The position numbers and the translations under genes are program-made. Positions 1 through 6,605 of a stretch of DNA of 8,234 nt are shown here, piece after piece. A model generated the notes under the pieces. That model had not been told where the DNA came from. It saw only the letters and a program-made list of their open reading frames with translations, and did not search any database. The stretch covers positions 1,191,928 to 1,200,161 of the forward strand of contig CP070758.1 in NCBI GenBank assembly GCA_020348925.1, in the 5' to 3' direction. Numbering within the stretch: position 1 is the first letter of the stretch; the number at the start of each line of letters is the position of its first letter. Origin of the DNA: Gemmatimonadota bacterium (GTDB lineage: Bacteria; JBHIER01; G020348925).

Positions 1-575
1 CTATAGGAATCTATCGTCATGAGGACATCGGACGCTTTCAGTGAGAGCACAATGTCTTCGAATCCAAGATCCTCAAAGTGTGTCACATGACGAAGAGCGC
101 TCTCGACCAGAGCCTCGGCAGTAAGACCATCAAACTTTTCCAGCAGATCTTTTTCAAGAGAACCTGCATTGACACCGATTCTAATTGGAACATTCCGCTC
201 TTTGGCCGCCAATGCAATCCGTTCAACTCTTTCTTTGCTTCCTATATTTCCAGGATTGATGCGAAGTTTATCCGCACCAGCTTCCAACGATTCCAAAGCG
301 AGTCGATAATCAAAGTGAACGTCTGCTACAAGGGGAACAGTGATTTGTTTTTTGATCTCCTTGAAGGACTCGACCGCCTCATTGTCAGGAACGGCCACGC
401 GCACGATATCGCAACCGACACTCTCCATTTCTCTGATCTGTTGGACGGTAGCCGCAACATCCCTGGTGTCGGTCTTGGTCATCGACTGGACCGTAATAGG
501 CCCATTTCCGCCAACGGCTACAACTCCGACCATGACCTTTTTCGTCCGCTTGCGCTGGATCGATGCCGACTTCAT
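1..575 (-). CDS. ispG: IspG, 4-hydroxy-3-methylbut-2-enyl diphosphate synthase (N-terminal part, runs off left edge)
   Basis: IspG (GcpE) is the [4Fe-4S] enzyme that reductively converts 2-C-methyl-erythritol 2,4-cyclodiphosphate to HMBPP in the MEP isoprenoid pathway, in the cytosol. About 191 N-terminal residues are visible, with no stop before the edge. Recognisable family blocks, in order, are ITVQSMTKTDTRDV, VPLVADVHFDYRLAL, LRINPGNIG, PIRIGVNAGSLEKDL and LSLKASDV, which together cover most of the TIM-barrel half. The C-terminal Fe-S domain with its conserved cysteines lies outside the window, so its integrity cannot be judged. The ATG at 575-573 is chosen because it overlaps the murA stop as ATGA and gives an N-terminus of normal length (MKSASIQRKRTKKV). 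AAGGA and GGGAGG purine tracts lie just upstream, inside the murA end. The gene is probably translationally coupled to murA. Identification is firm. Confidence 0.96.
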   Translation of the reverse strand, partial: MKSASIQRKRTKKVMVGVVAVGGNGPITVQSMTKTDTRDVAATVQQIREMESVGCDIVRVAVPDNEAVESFKEIKKQITVPLVADVHFDYRLALESLEAGADKLRINPGNIGSKERVERIALAAKERNVPIRIGVNAGSLEKDLLEKFDGLTAEALVESALRHVTHFEDLGFEDIVLSLKASDVLMTIDSY

Positions 576-1828
576 GCCTCCCGCATCCTTTCAATATTGG
601 CTCCAAGACTGGACAGCTTCTCCTCAATACGCTCGTATCCGCGGTCGATGTGGTACACTCTCGAAATCGTAGTCTCCCCTTCTGCCACAAGCCCGGCCAG
701 GACCAGGGCAGCACTGGCCCGAATATCCGTGGCCATAACCGGCGCTCCGCTCAGTTTTTCGACACCAGTGATCACCGCGACGTTCTCGTCCACTGTTATA
801 TCTGCCCCCAGCCTCTGCAACTCCGGGGCATGGTTAAACCGGTCGGTGAAGATGGTCTCCGTAATGACACTGGTTCCCTCGGCTATGCTCAGGAGGGACA
901 TCATCTGTGCTTGAAGATCGGTCGGAAAACCCGGATAGGGAGCCGTGGTGACGTGAACGGGTTGCAAGCCTCTCGAAGTTTTCACCCTCATGGAATTCTC
1001 ACCCTCCTCGATCTGTACTCCCGATTCACGCAACTTTTCCGTGAACGCATTCACGTGCTCGGGAATACAGTTTTCCAAAATAACTTCACCGCCCGTGATA
1101 GCGGCGGCGCCCATGAAGGTTCCGGCCTCTATCCGGTCCGGAATAATCTCCTCTTCCTGGGGGGACAGATTGTCGACACCTTCGATCTCAATAGTATCGG
1201 TCCCTTCCCCCTCGATGCGGGCTCCCATCTTTCTTAGGAAAAAAGCCAAGGCGACAATATCCGGTTCCCGGGCCGCATTCTCGATCCGCGTCGTGCCCCG
1301 CGCTAGGGTGGCCGCCATCATGATGTTACCCGTAGCCCCGACACTGGAGATATCGAAATAGATGTGGGCTCCCTTGAGACGCTTTGCCCTGGCCACGATG
1401 TACCCGTGCTCCACATCGACCTCGGCACCCAGCTTCTGCATACCCTTGATGTGCAGATCGACCGGCCGAGGTCCCCAGGCGCAGCCGCCTGGAAGAGAGA
1501 CTCTGGCCTGGCCGAACCGCGCCAAGAGCGGTCCCAATACATAAACGGATGCCCTCATCGTCTTCACCAGTTCGTAGGGAGCTTCCCATTTATTAACCTT
1601 TGAAGTGTCAACTGTTAGAACGTTCTTCTCAAACGTCACCTGAGCTCCCAGCAGTCTCAGCATCTTCGACATGGTGGCCACATCTCTCAAGTTTGGCACG
1701 TTGCGGAGAACGGACTTGCCCGAAGTGAGCAGCGTTGCCACCATGATGGGCAGGGCCGCATTCTTCGCCCCGCTGATCGTCACCGTCCCCTGTAATTTGT
1801 TCCCGCCGATAATACGAAAGGCATCCAT
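572..1828 (-). CDS. murA: MurA, UDP-N-acetylglucosamine 1-carboxyvinyltransferase
   Basis: MurA transfers enolpyruvate from PEP to UDP-GlcNAc, the first committed cytosolic step of peptidoglycan synthesis. The 418-residue product has full family length. Visible motifs are SGAKNAALP (Lys22 and Asn23, substrate binding), Arg92 in MRASVYVLGPLLARFG, the active-site loop LPGGCAWGPRPVDLH with Cys116 (equivalent to E. coli Cys115, the PEP/fosfomycin nucleophile), FPTDLQAQ with Asp304 (general base in the family), TDIRASAALV with Arg370, and the C-terminal RGYER. Both inside-out alpha/beta domains are therefore present. The ATG at 1828 follows a GGAAGG purine tract about 5 bp upstream and begins at the canonical N-terminus MDAFRIIGG. 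It is followed by ispG with a 4-base overlap. A 73-bp gap separates it from the RadC-domain gene and holds a promoter candidate. Retention of Cys at 116 predicts a fosfomycin-sensitive enzyme (inference). Confidence 0.98.
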   Translation of the reverse strand: MDAFRIIGGNKLQGTVTISGAKNAALPIMVATLLTSGKSVLRNVPNLRDVATMSKMLRLLGAQVTFEKNVLTVDTSKVNKWEAPYELVKTMRASVYVLGPLLARFGQARVSLPGGCAWGPRPVDLHIKGMQKLGAEVDVEHGYIVARAKRLKGAHIYFDISSVGATGNIMMAATLARGTTRIENAAREPDIVALAFFLRKMGARIEGEGTDTIEIEGVDNLSPQEEEIIPDRIEAGTFMGAAAITGGEVILENCIPEHVNAFTEKLRESGVQIEEGENSMRVKTSRGLQPVHVTTAPYPGFPTDLQAQMMSLLSIAEGTSVITETIFTDRFNHAPELQRLGADITVDENVAVITGVEKLSGAPVMATDIRASAALVLAGLVAEGETTISRVYHIDRGYERIEEKLSSLGANIERMREA

Positions 1829-1840
1829 AGTTCCCTTCCA

Positions 1841-1851
1841 TTCAAATTGAA
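1841..1851. repeat. Short perfect inverted repeat upstream of murA
   Basis: The 11-base sequence TTCAA-A-TTGAA is a perfect inverted repeat with a one-base centre. It lies over the expected transcription start of the murA-proximal promoter candidate, just upstream of the murA ribosome-binding site. It could be a small operator or chance in AT-rich DNA. Arms of five bases give weak support. Confidence 0.25.
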
Positions 1852-1855
1852 GTTC

Positions 1856-1884
1856 ATTTTACGAATTTGCTTCCTCTTTTTCAA
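1856..1884 (-). promoter_or_regulatory. Candidate sigma-70 promoter for murA-ispG
   Basis: On the minus strand TTGAAA (1884-1879) is followed after exactly 17 bp by TAAAAT (1861-1856). Each hexamer has one mismatch to the sigma-70 consensus. The expected start is near 1849, giving a leader of about 20 nt to the murA ATG that includes its GGAAGG ribosome-binding site. The site lies in the 73-bp gap after the RadC-domain gene, so murA and ispG may be transcribed both from here and from the stronger promoter upstream at about 2256-2284. The region is AT-rich, which raises the chance of a random match. Confidence 0.45.
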
Positions 1885-1901
1885 AAAAATTCATTTTGAG
1901 A

Positions 1902-2195
1902 TCAGGATGATGATTTCTCTTTACACTTCAAGAAACGACGTGCCAACTCAACGGCAGCAGCAATGCGATGGGCCTTCACATGAGACAGCCCCTTTATGCT
2001 CAAGAGATCTTCAAACGGATGATCGACGAATCCTTCAAGAGATCCATATTTATCGAGCACTTCTTGGGCGATCTCTTCAGCGGATTTTCCTGGAATGCCC
2101 GAGGAGATGAGAACAGCCAGAAGCTCCTGGTCCGTGAGGCTGGCCGCCCCCTCCTCCCTCAGTTTCCCGCCCGGATGTTTCCATTTCGATGTCAA
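1902..2195 (-). CDS. Stand-alone RadC N-terminal (UPF0758_N / helix-hairpin-helix) domain protein
   Basis: The 97-residue product matches the N-terminal domain of RadC-family (UPF0758) proteins: KLREEGAASLTDQELLAVLI, then SGIPGKSAEEIAQEVL, a GSLEGF segment, and a helix-hairpin-helix at about residues 64-87 (LLSIKGLSHVKAHRIAAAVE). Full RadC proteins are roughly 220 residues and continue into a JAB/MPN metal-binding domain (HxH...D motif). That domain is absent in every frame here: the gene stops and murA begins 73 bp later. The HhH suggests DNA binding, but no function is established. The start used is TTG at 2195, 8 bp after a GGGGA tract; no in-frame ATG gives the conserved N-terminus. The gene is first in the transcription unit led by the promoter at 2256-2284. 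It could be a true single-domain family member or a decayed radC. The clean reading frame favours the former. Confidence 0.8.
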   Translation of the reverse strand: MTSKWKHPGGKLREEGAASLTDQELLAVLISSGIPGKSAEEIAQEVLDKYGSLEGFVDHPFEDLLSIKGLSHVKAHRIAAAVELARRFLKCKEKSSS

Positions 2196-2212
2196 GTAAT
2201 TATCCCCGCCAT
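2192..2212 (-). other. Possible six-codon leader ORF overlapping the RadC-domain start
   Basis: An ATG at 2212-2210 opens a six-residue peptide, MAGIIT. Its TGA at 2194-2192 overlaps the TTG start of the RadC-domain gene as TTGA. No clear ribosome-binding site precedes it. It could be a coupled leader peptide or chance. It is recorded because it is the only ATG between the predicted transcription start and the gene, and because it bears on which start codon is real. Confidence 0.2.
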
Positions 2213-2404
2213 TTTGAATTTTATGACTTTCTTGGTGTCGGATAATCGTATACCAATAATACCATTTTTACTTCATATTGTCAATATTTTTTTGGAAAGC
2301 ATCAGAATTATGACGTGGGCTGTACTCAAATATTGAATTCATATGGACAGCGCACAGAGATTACCTCTACCCCTATACTTTTTCAATCAATGCATTTTCC
2401 CCTT
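2196..2404. other. 209-bp AT-rich intergenic region between two transcription units
   Basis: This gap separates the end of the giant secreted-protein gene from the RadC-domain gene. It contains a strong promoter candidate (2256-2284) and a leader of about 50 nt. No RNA gene, no convincing intrinsic terminator (no GC-rich stem followed by a T-run on the minus strand) and no protein-coding frame of note was seen in it. Confidence 0.6.
2256..2284 (-). promoter_or_regulatory. Strong sigma-70 promoter candidate for the RadC-domain/murA/ispG unit
   Basis: On the minus strand a perfect -35 hexamer TTGACA (2284-2279) is followed after exactly 17 bp by TATTAT (2261-2256), one mismatch from TATAAT and preceded by TGG. 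An A/T-rich stretch (CCAAAAAAATA) lies immediately upstream of the -35, like an UP element. The transcription start should be near 2249, leaving a leader of about 54 nt to the TTG at 2195. This is the best promoter match in the window and sits in the largest intergenic gap, so it very likely heads the left-hand operon. Confidence 0.75.
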
Positions 2405-5400
2405 TCATCGCAAGAGCACCATGCTTTTCGTCTTACCAAAGTGCCCAGCAATTAACCGAAAGTAGTATACCCCGCTGGAGACCTCACGTCCACCTTCATC
2501 CCGACCATCCCAGACCGCGGCGTAATAACCCGGCTCCTGGATCTCATTGATCAATGTTCGAACGTCCTGACCCAGAATGTTGTAAATTTTTAGAGTGACG
2601 TGAGGAGGGACCTGATCGCTGACCACTGAATACTGAATACTGGTCGTGGGGTTAAAGGGATTGGGATAATTCTGAGAGAGGTAGAATTCTGTGGGCACAG
2701 ACCATGCAACGGCCACAGGGCCGAAACGTACTCGTGTTCCCGCTCCAGCGACCACTTCAAGGAGATAGTAATACGCGGTTCCAACGATAATATCTCTATC
2801 GATACAAAGATAGTGCCCATCCTCCTCCTCGATTGCTGCATCTATCTCAAAAAAAGATTTTTCGGATCTGTTCGCCCTTCGAATAGAATAACTGGCAATG
2901 TCCGAGTCGGCTGATATGGACCACTGAAGAACGACACCGTCCCTCCCCCCTGAAGCAGAAAAGAATTCAAGCACGACTGCCGTTTGACCGGTATCAAAAC
3001 CATAGGAATTTGTCAGAAAAAGATCGTGATGCGTCGTCGCCCACTCCACCCTCTCCGGATCAAAAGAATGACCGGGACTATAGGACATGACATACGGCCC
3101 CTGTGCTGTTACGATATCAAGCAGGCCGTCATCGTTGATGTCACACACTGTGGCATCGTAGTTCGAACCGAAGGTCGCAATGGGCCAACCGAAAAGGGTC
3201 GAACCGTCCGCCTGCCACGCATGGATAGAGAAGGCGCCATTCAGAGCGTTGCGAACCTCAGACAGAATCTCGACGCCCTCTCTCCCATCGACATCGGCGA
3301 CCCGAGGAAAAGCGTACGATCCCGCGTTGGACACCTGAAGAGGATGCACGTCCACACCGCTCCCACTGGTATTTAAAACATAGAGACCGCCCCCAAGAAA
3401 GGTCGGAACCATAAATTCCAGATCACGATCACCATCGACATCCCCGAGAGCGGAATAATAATTCAAGGCGCCGCTTAACGTCACAGGCCATCCTGGAAGG
3501 AGCGTCCCGTCATGCTGCCACGCATAGACGCGACCGGACAGAGTCGCCACCAAGACTTCGGAATCCCCATCACCGTCAACATCACCGATATTGGGCGAAT
3601 TATAGCTCACGTTGCACGGTTGGGGCCAGCCGTCGAGAGGTTGTCCAGTACCATCCCAGGCATAGAGTGAATCTGAAACACAGACGATATCTGTACATCC
3701 ATCACCGTTGAGATCTCCGAGCGTGGGATGGGCAAAACCAAAACGCGTGTTCGCCTTCGGCCACCCTGGTGCTCTGACCCCGTCGTGGTGCCAGACGGAA
3801 ACCGAGCCTGATGTGAGATCCGGGTCCAAACTCCCGGCTACGATCTCGAGATCACCGTCCCCATCCACATCCCCCAGAGCCACTGCGCTGAAATAGGCCT
3901 CCGAAATCTCCTGCGGCCAGCCGGACAGAGGCGTTCCATCGCTGTGCCAGGCATAGACGGACACACCCGAGGCAGTATTCAGGTCGTAGTTGACACAACC
4001 GGCGACGATTTCAAGTTCACCACCCCCATCCACATCTCCCACAGCACGCGTTGTCAGCTGTACCTCCGGGGGAAAATCCAATTGTACGGGCCAACCGGAA
4101 CGTTCCGAACCGTCCAGCTCAAAAAGATGAAGAGCATACCCTCCCGAATCCCGATGCGAGACGACGATCTCCTGAGCATCATCCCCGTCCACATCCGCCA
4201 CGGTCGCTCCGTAAAAATCCGTGTCCCCTCCCAGTTCGATGGGAAATCCCGGTGTTTGAGGCACCGGTGTCACTTCCAGGGGAAAAGCTGGCCATTGTTC
4301 GTGACCCGCACTGTCTTCGGCTGTCACTGCGTACAGGTAAGGAAAAGCATTGGTCAATCCGTCATCCATATAGTGCAACATCGTTGTAGAATGAATTCTA
4401 TTGTAATTTATTCCGAGATCATTCGACCGATAGACATGAAAGTCTTTAAAATCGGCGGGAATATGCGCAGCATACTCTTCCCACCGCAACGAAACGCCTC
4501 CATCAAGGGAGAGCCCCCTGAATGAGACCACAGGCGGATTGTAGGTACCGGGAACCGCGCTGATCTCCTCGGGGAAACCGCTCTCATGACCGCGAACATC
4601 GAAAGCGGTTATGTTCAAATGATACGTTCTTCCATTTTGCAGGCCTGAAAGAACACAGCTCGAATCACGTGCGGAGGGAACCACTACAGGCGATTGCCCT
4701 TGGGCCGCATCGTTTCCGAGATAGGGAGGTCCAGGGCCATCCGAATCGTAGTATATATGATACCCCAACGTCCTGGGATCCTCACTGGGAGACCAGTTCA
4801 AATAGATTTTCTCCTCCTGTCCCTCAGCCCTGAGATCGAATGGAGGAAGAACACCGACCCCTGCCCAGAAGGTATCGGCCCGCTCTACGCGCGTCGTAAA
4901 TGAGAGCGAATCCGTTGCCACGACGCTCAAGAAATATTGCTGGAGATTGGACGTCAGCAACCAGCGGTTTCCGAAAAGAGAATCGCCCGGAAGATCATCC
5001 TCATGAAATCCATCATCATAGAGACGGAGAGAATCAACCGCTGTCCGCTTGGAGGACACAAAGACCGCCTGCACTTCGGAGATCCCGTCGTGATCGTAAC
5101 ATTCGACGGTCACCATCACCCGGGAGGTGTCCGGAGAGAACGGCTCAACACTCACGGCGACGTCCCCAATTTTGGGATGAAGTCTCGTCAGCGCGTTCTG
5201 AGAGAGGGCGTTCGCCAATCCCGCATTCGCCAACAGATCCTCCGAATCCTCACCCATGACCAGGGCCCACCGGAAGAGGGTTGTATCCTCTGCGTCCAGA
5301 TCAAAGGGACCGGCGGACATCAGAAAAGCGCAGTCGAGACCAGTGGGAAAATGAGTTCGAACCGTCTCCCACGCATCGAAATGAGGATCAAGCTGCCCGA

Positions 5401-6562
5401 ATGCATCGGGGTGAAAGTAGGCCGCGTGTTCCTGGGGCTCCAAATCAGTCGTATCCCCACTCAGGACGGCATATTGAATTCGCTCCTGTCTCTCAGGAAT
5501 GACAACACCAGGCCGCTCCTCCCAGTGGAACCAGTGCCAGTCGGTCAGACCCACATTGCCCGGTGTCATCAGAAACTGAATCCCAGCGTGCACTCTGTAA
5601 GCCTGAGCATTGCTTGCAGGCCAGTCCTCACTTCCCCAGCGGTAATCGTAAATGTACCCAAGATCGAACTCCCGGTTCAATGCCAGCCAATCCGCCCGGT
5701 CGTTGATGATACCATCGCGATCATACTCCGGGATATCAGCATCGAAGAAGACACCGACGTAAAGTCCCGCGTAGTCATGGCGGCTGCGATTGATAATATC
5801 CATCGAGTAGATGATGAAATCCTCATAGGGATGATCAAAAGCATGAAGAGAAACGTCCAATTGGATATCGAGCGGATAGCCCTGCTCGGTTCGGTCATCG
5901 CGGCTCGCATAGGGCCCGTCGGTGATACTGAAGAAGAGGTCTTCATCGGAGATGAAACGACCCTCTGACACGTGACCGGAGCGAGGATCAACGCCCCAGG
6001 GGCCGGGCCACCTTCTTTTTCCATATGCATCCAGCGGCCAAGATGTCGGAAACGTGCTCGTGGCGACCAAAGAGAGGAAGCCTAAGGGTGCATTGGGCAC
6101 AACATCTTCGACCAGAGCGTCCCCCGAATGGAGCACCCCCAGAGAGGTTGGGCGAGGGCCCCAATCGGACTCGTCGGTGCCGCCGTGGAGCTCGGCTTCA
6201 GACACCGTCGGACCCATACTCACGAACTCATGCGTCTGCTCGCTCCAGTATTCTGGCGTCCACGGCCCTACCGGCGCACCGATCCAAACATTGAACCCGG
6301 CAATATAGCCGTATCCTTTGTACCATCCCGACGGGAGCTCGGGAATCGTATAGAAGGACCAACCCCACGGCCCCAACAGTCCGTTGTTGAAAACAGTATG
6401 CTTCAACTCACCGACATCAACAAGACCTGCCGCCAAATCACTATCATCAATCAGTGAAGATTTTTCCGATGCGAGCTCGGTGTTCTGAAGATCACGTGAG
6501 TCAGAGTGAACATAGAAAGAGGAAAGGCAGACGAAACATAGGAGATATTTTAGAATTTTCAT
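2405..6562 (-). CDS. Giant secreted FG-GAP/VCBS-repeat protein with FnIII-like modules and a T9SS type A sorting domain
   Basis: Residues below are numbered from an upstream GTG at 6586. I prefer the ATG at residue 9 (6562) because it begins a clean signal peptide, MKILKYLLCFVCLSSFYVHS, with likely cleavage after VHS. The protein is about 1,385 residues. In order: an unassigned Trp/Gly/Asp-rich region (about 30-470); an Ig-like module with a DDGFHEDDLPGDSLFGN loop (about 472-570); FnIII-like modules (about 578-680 and 682-775); eight FG-GAP/VCBS repeats with DVDGDGD-type acidic loops and GWP turns (about 780-1180), probably a calcium-binding beta-propeller; another FnIII-like module (about 1201-1295); and a terminal sorting domain with NYPNPFNPTT, LKIYNILGQDVRTL, WDGRDEGG and SSGVYYFRL. 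The tail predicts export across the outer membrane by a type IX system and surface attachment or release. The substrate or ligand is unknown. The gene starts 43 nt after prmC with no obvious ribosome-binding site or promoter, and may be cotranscribed with it. Confidence 0.92.
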   Translation of the reverse strand: MKILKYLLCFVCLSSFYVHSDSRDLQNTELASEKSSLIDDSDLAAGLVDVGELKHTVFNNGLLGPWGWSFYTIPELPSGWYKGYGYIAGFNVWIGAPVGPWTPEYWSEQTHEFVSMGPTVSEAELHGGTDESDWGPRPTSLGVLHSGDALVEDVVPNAPLGFLSLVATSTFPTSWPLDAYGKRRWPGPWGVDPRSGHVSEGRFISDEDLFFSITDGPYASRDDRTEQGYPLDIQLDVSLHAFDHPYEDFIIYSMDIINRSRHDYAGLYVGVFFDADIPEYDRDGIINDRADWLALNREFDLGYIYDYRWGSEDWPASNAQAYRVHAGIQFLMTPGNVGLTDWHWFHWEERPGVVIPERQERIQYAVLSGDTTDLEPQEHAAYFHPDAFGQLDPHFDAWETVRTHFPTGLDCAFLMSAGPFDLDAEDTTLFRWALVMGEDSEDLLANAGLANALSQNALTRLHPKIGDVAVSVEPFSPDTSRVMVTVECYDHDGISEVQAVFVSSKRTAVDSLRLYDDGFHEDDLPGDSLFGNRWLLTSNLQQYFLSVVATDSLSFTTRVERADTFWAGVGVLPPFDLRAEGQEEKIYLNWSPSEDPRTLGYHIYYDSDGPGPPYLGNDAAQGQSPVVVPSARDSSCVLSGLQNGRTYHLNITAFDVRGHESGFPEEISAVPGTYNPPVVSFRGLSLDGGVSLRWEEYAAHIPADFKDFHVYRSNDLGINYNRIHSTTMLHYMDDGLTNAFPYLYAVTAEDSAGHEQWPAFPLEVTPVPQTPGFPIELGGDTDFYGATVADVDGDDAQEIVVSHRDSGGYALHLFELDGSERSGWPVQLDFPPEVQLTTRAVGDVDGGGELEIVAGCVNYDLNTASGVSVYAWHSDGTPLSGWPQEISEAYFSAVALGDVDGDGDLEIVAGSLDPDLTSGSVSVWHHDGVRAPGWPKANTRFGFAHPTLGDLNGDGCTDIVCVSDSLYAWDGTGQPLDGWPQPCNVSYNSPNIGDVDGDGDSEVLVATLSGRVYAWQHDGTLLPGWPVTLSGALNYYSALGDVDGDRDLEFMVPTFLGGGLYVLNTSGSGVDVHPLQVSNAGSYAFPRVADVDGREGVEILSEVRNALNGAFSIHAWQADGSTLFGWPIATFGSNYDATVCDINDDGLLDIVTAQGPYVMSYSPGHSFDPERVEWATTHHDLFLTNSYGFDTGQTAVVLEFFSASGGRDGVVLQWSISADSDIASYSIRRANRSEKSFFEIDAAIEEEDGHYLCIDRDIIVGTAYYYLLEVVAGAGTRVRFGPVAVAWSVPTEFYLSQNYPNPFNPTTSIQYSVVSDQVPPHVTLKIYNILGQDVRTLINEIQEPGYYAAVWDGRDEGGREVSSGVYYFRLIAGHFGKTKSMVLLR
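2612..2646. repeat. Degenerate heptanucleotide tandem repeat inside the sorting domain
   Basis: On the plus strand five consecutive 7-base units each begin with CTG: ctgatcg, ctgacca, ctgaata, ctgaata, ctggtcg. The third and fourth are identical. In the coding direction they read as CAG-led heptads and encode residues around IQYSVVSDQ, a 7-mer being read in three frames in turn. The segment lies between the FNPTT and LKIYN strands of the T9SS domain, where related domains usually have a short turn such as LPEAS. Confidence 0.65.
3107..4198 (-). repeat. Eight tandem FG-GAP/VCBS protein repeats
   Basis: Acidic loops recur at residues about 797, 850, 905, 957, 1001, 1048, 1097 and 1148 of the secreted protein: ADVDGDDAQE, GDVDGGGELE, GDVDGDGDLE, GDLNGDGCTD, GDVDGDGDSE, GDVDGDRDLE, ADVDGREGVE and CDINDDGLLD. 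The period is 44-55 residues. Most units also carry an aromatic-W..DG..L.GWP segment before the next loop. The unit between loops six and seven lacks GWP and reads GSGVDVHPLQV instead. Loops two and seven lose acidic calcium ligands. Eight units fit a closed seven- or eight-bladed beta-propeller (inference). Confidence 0.85.
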
Positions 6563-6605
6563 GAGAATAATATCGGATTCGAACACATCAGAAATTGCGA
6601 CAGAA

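Noticed and set aside
78-1237. Plus-strand open frames opposite ispG and murA
   Set aside because: They are antisense shadows of two firmly identified conserved genes and have no family resemblance.
1829-1901. A frameshifted JAB/MPN domain completing radC
   Set aside because: Only 73 bases remain before murA, no HxH or SxxD-type motif is readable in any frame, and the gap looks like promoter sequence.
2190-2195. TTGACA at the start of the RadC-domain gene as a -35 element
   Set aside because: No -10 hexamer at 16-18 bp downstream; it coincides with the TTG start codon and coding sequence.
2356-2368. Hairpin AGAG-GTAAT-CTCT as terminator of the secreted-protein gene
   Set aside because: A four-base stem with no following T-run on the minus strand is too weak to call an intrinsic terminator.
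4937-5968. 343-codon open frame on the plus strand
   Set aside because: It lies wholly antisense to the secreted-protein gene, shows no recognisable motifs, and the minus-strand frame has clear domains through the same region.
6500-6562. Lipoprotein signal (lipobox) in the secreted protein
   Set aside because: The leader has two cysteines, but neither is preceded by an L-[AS]-[GA]-like triplet, so a type I signal peptide fits better.
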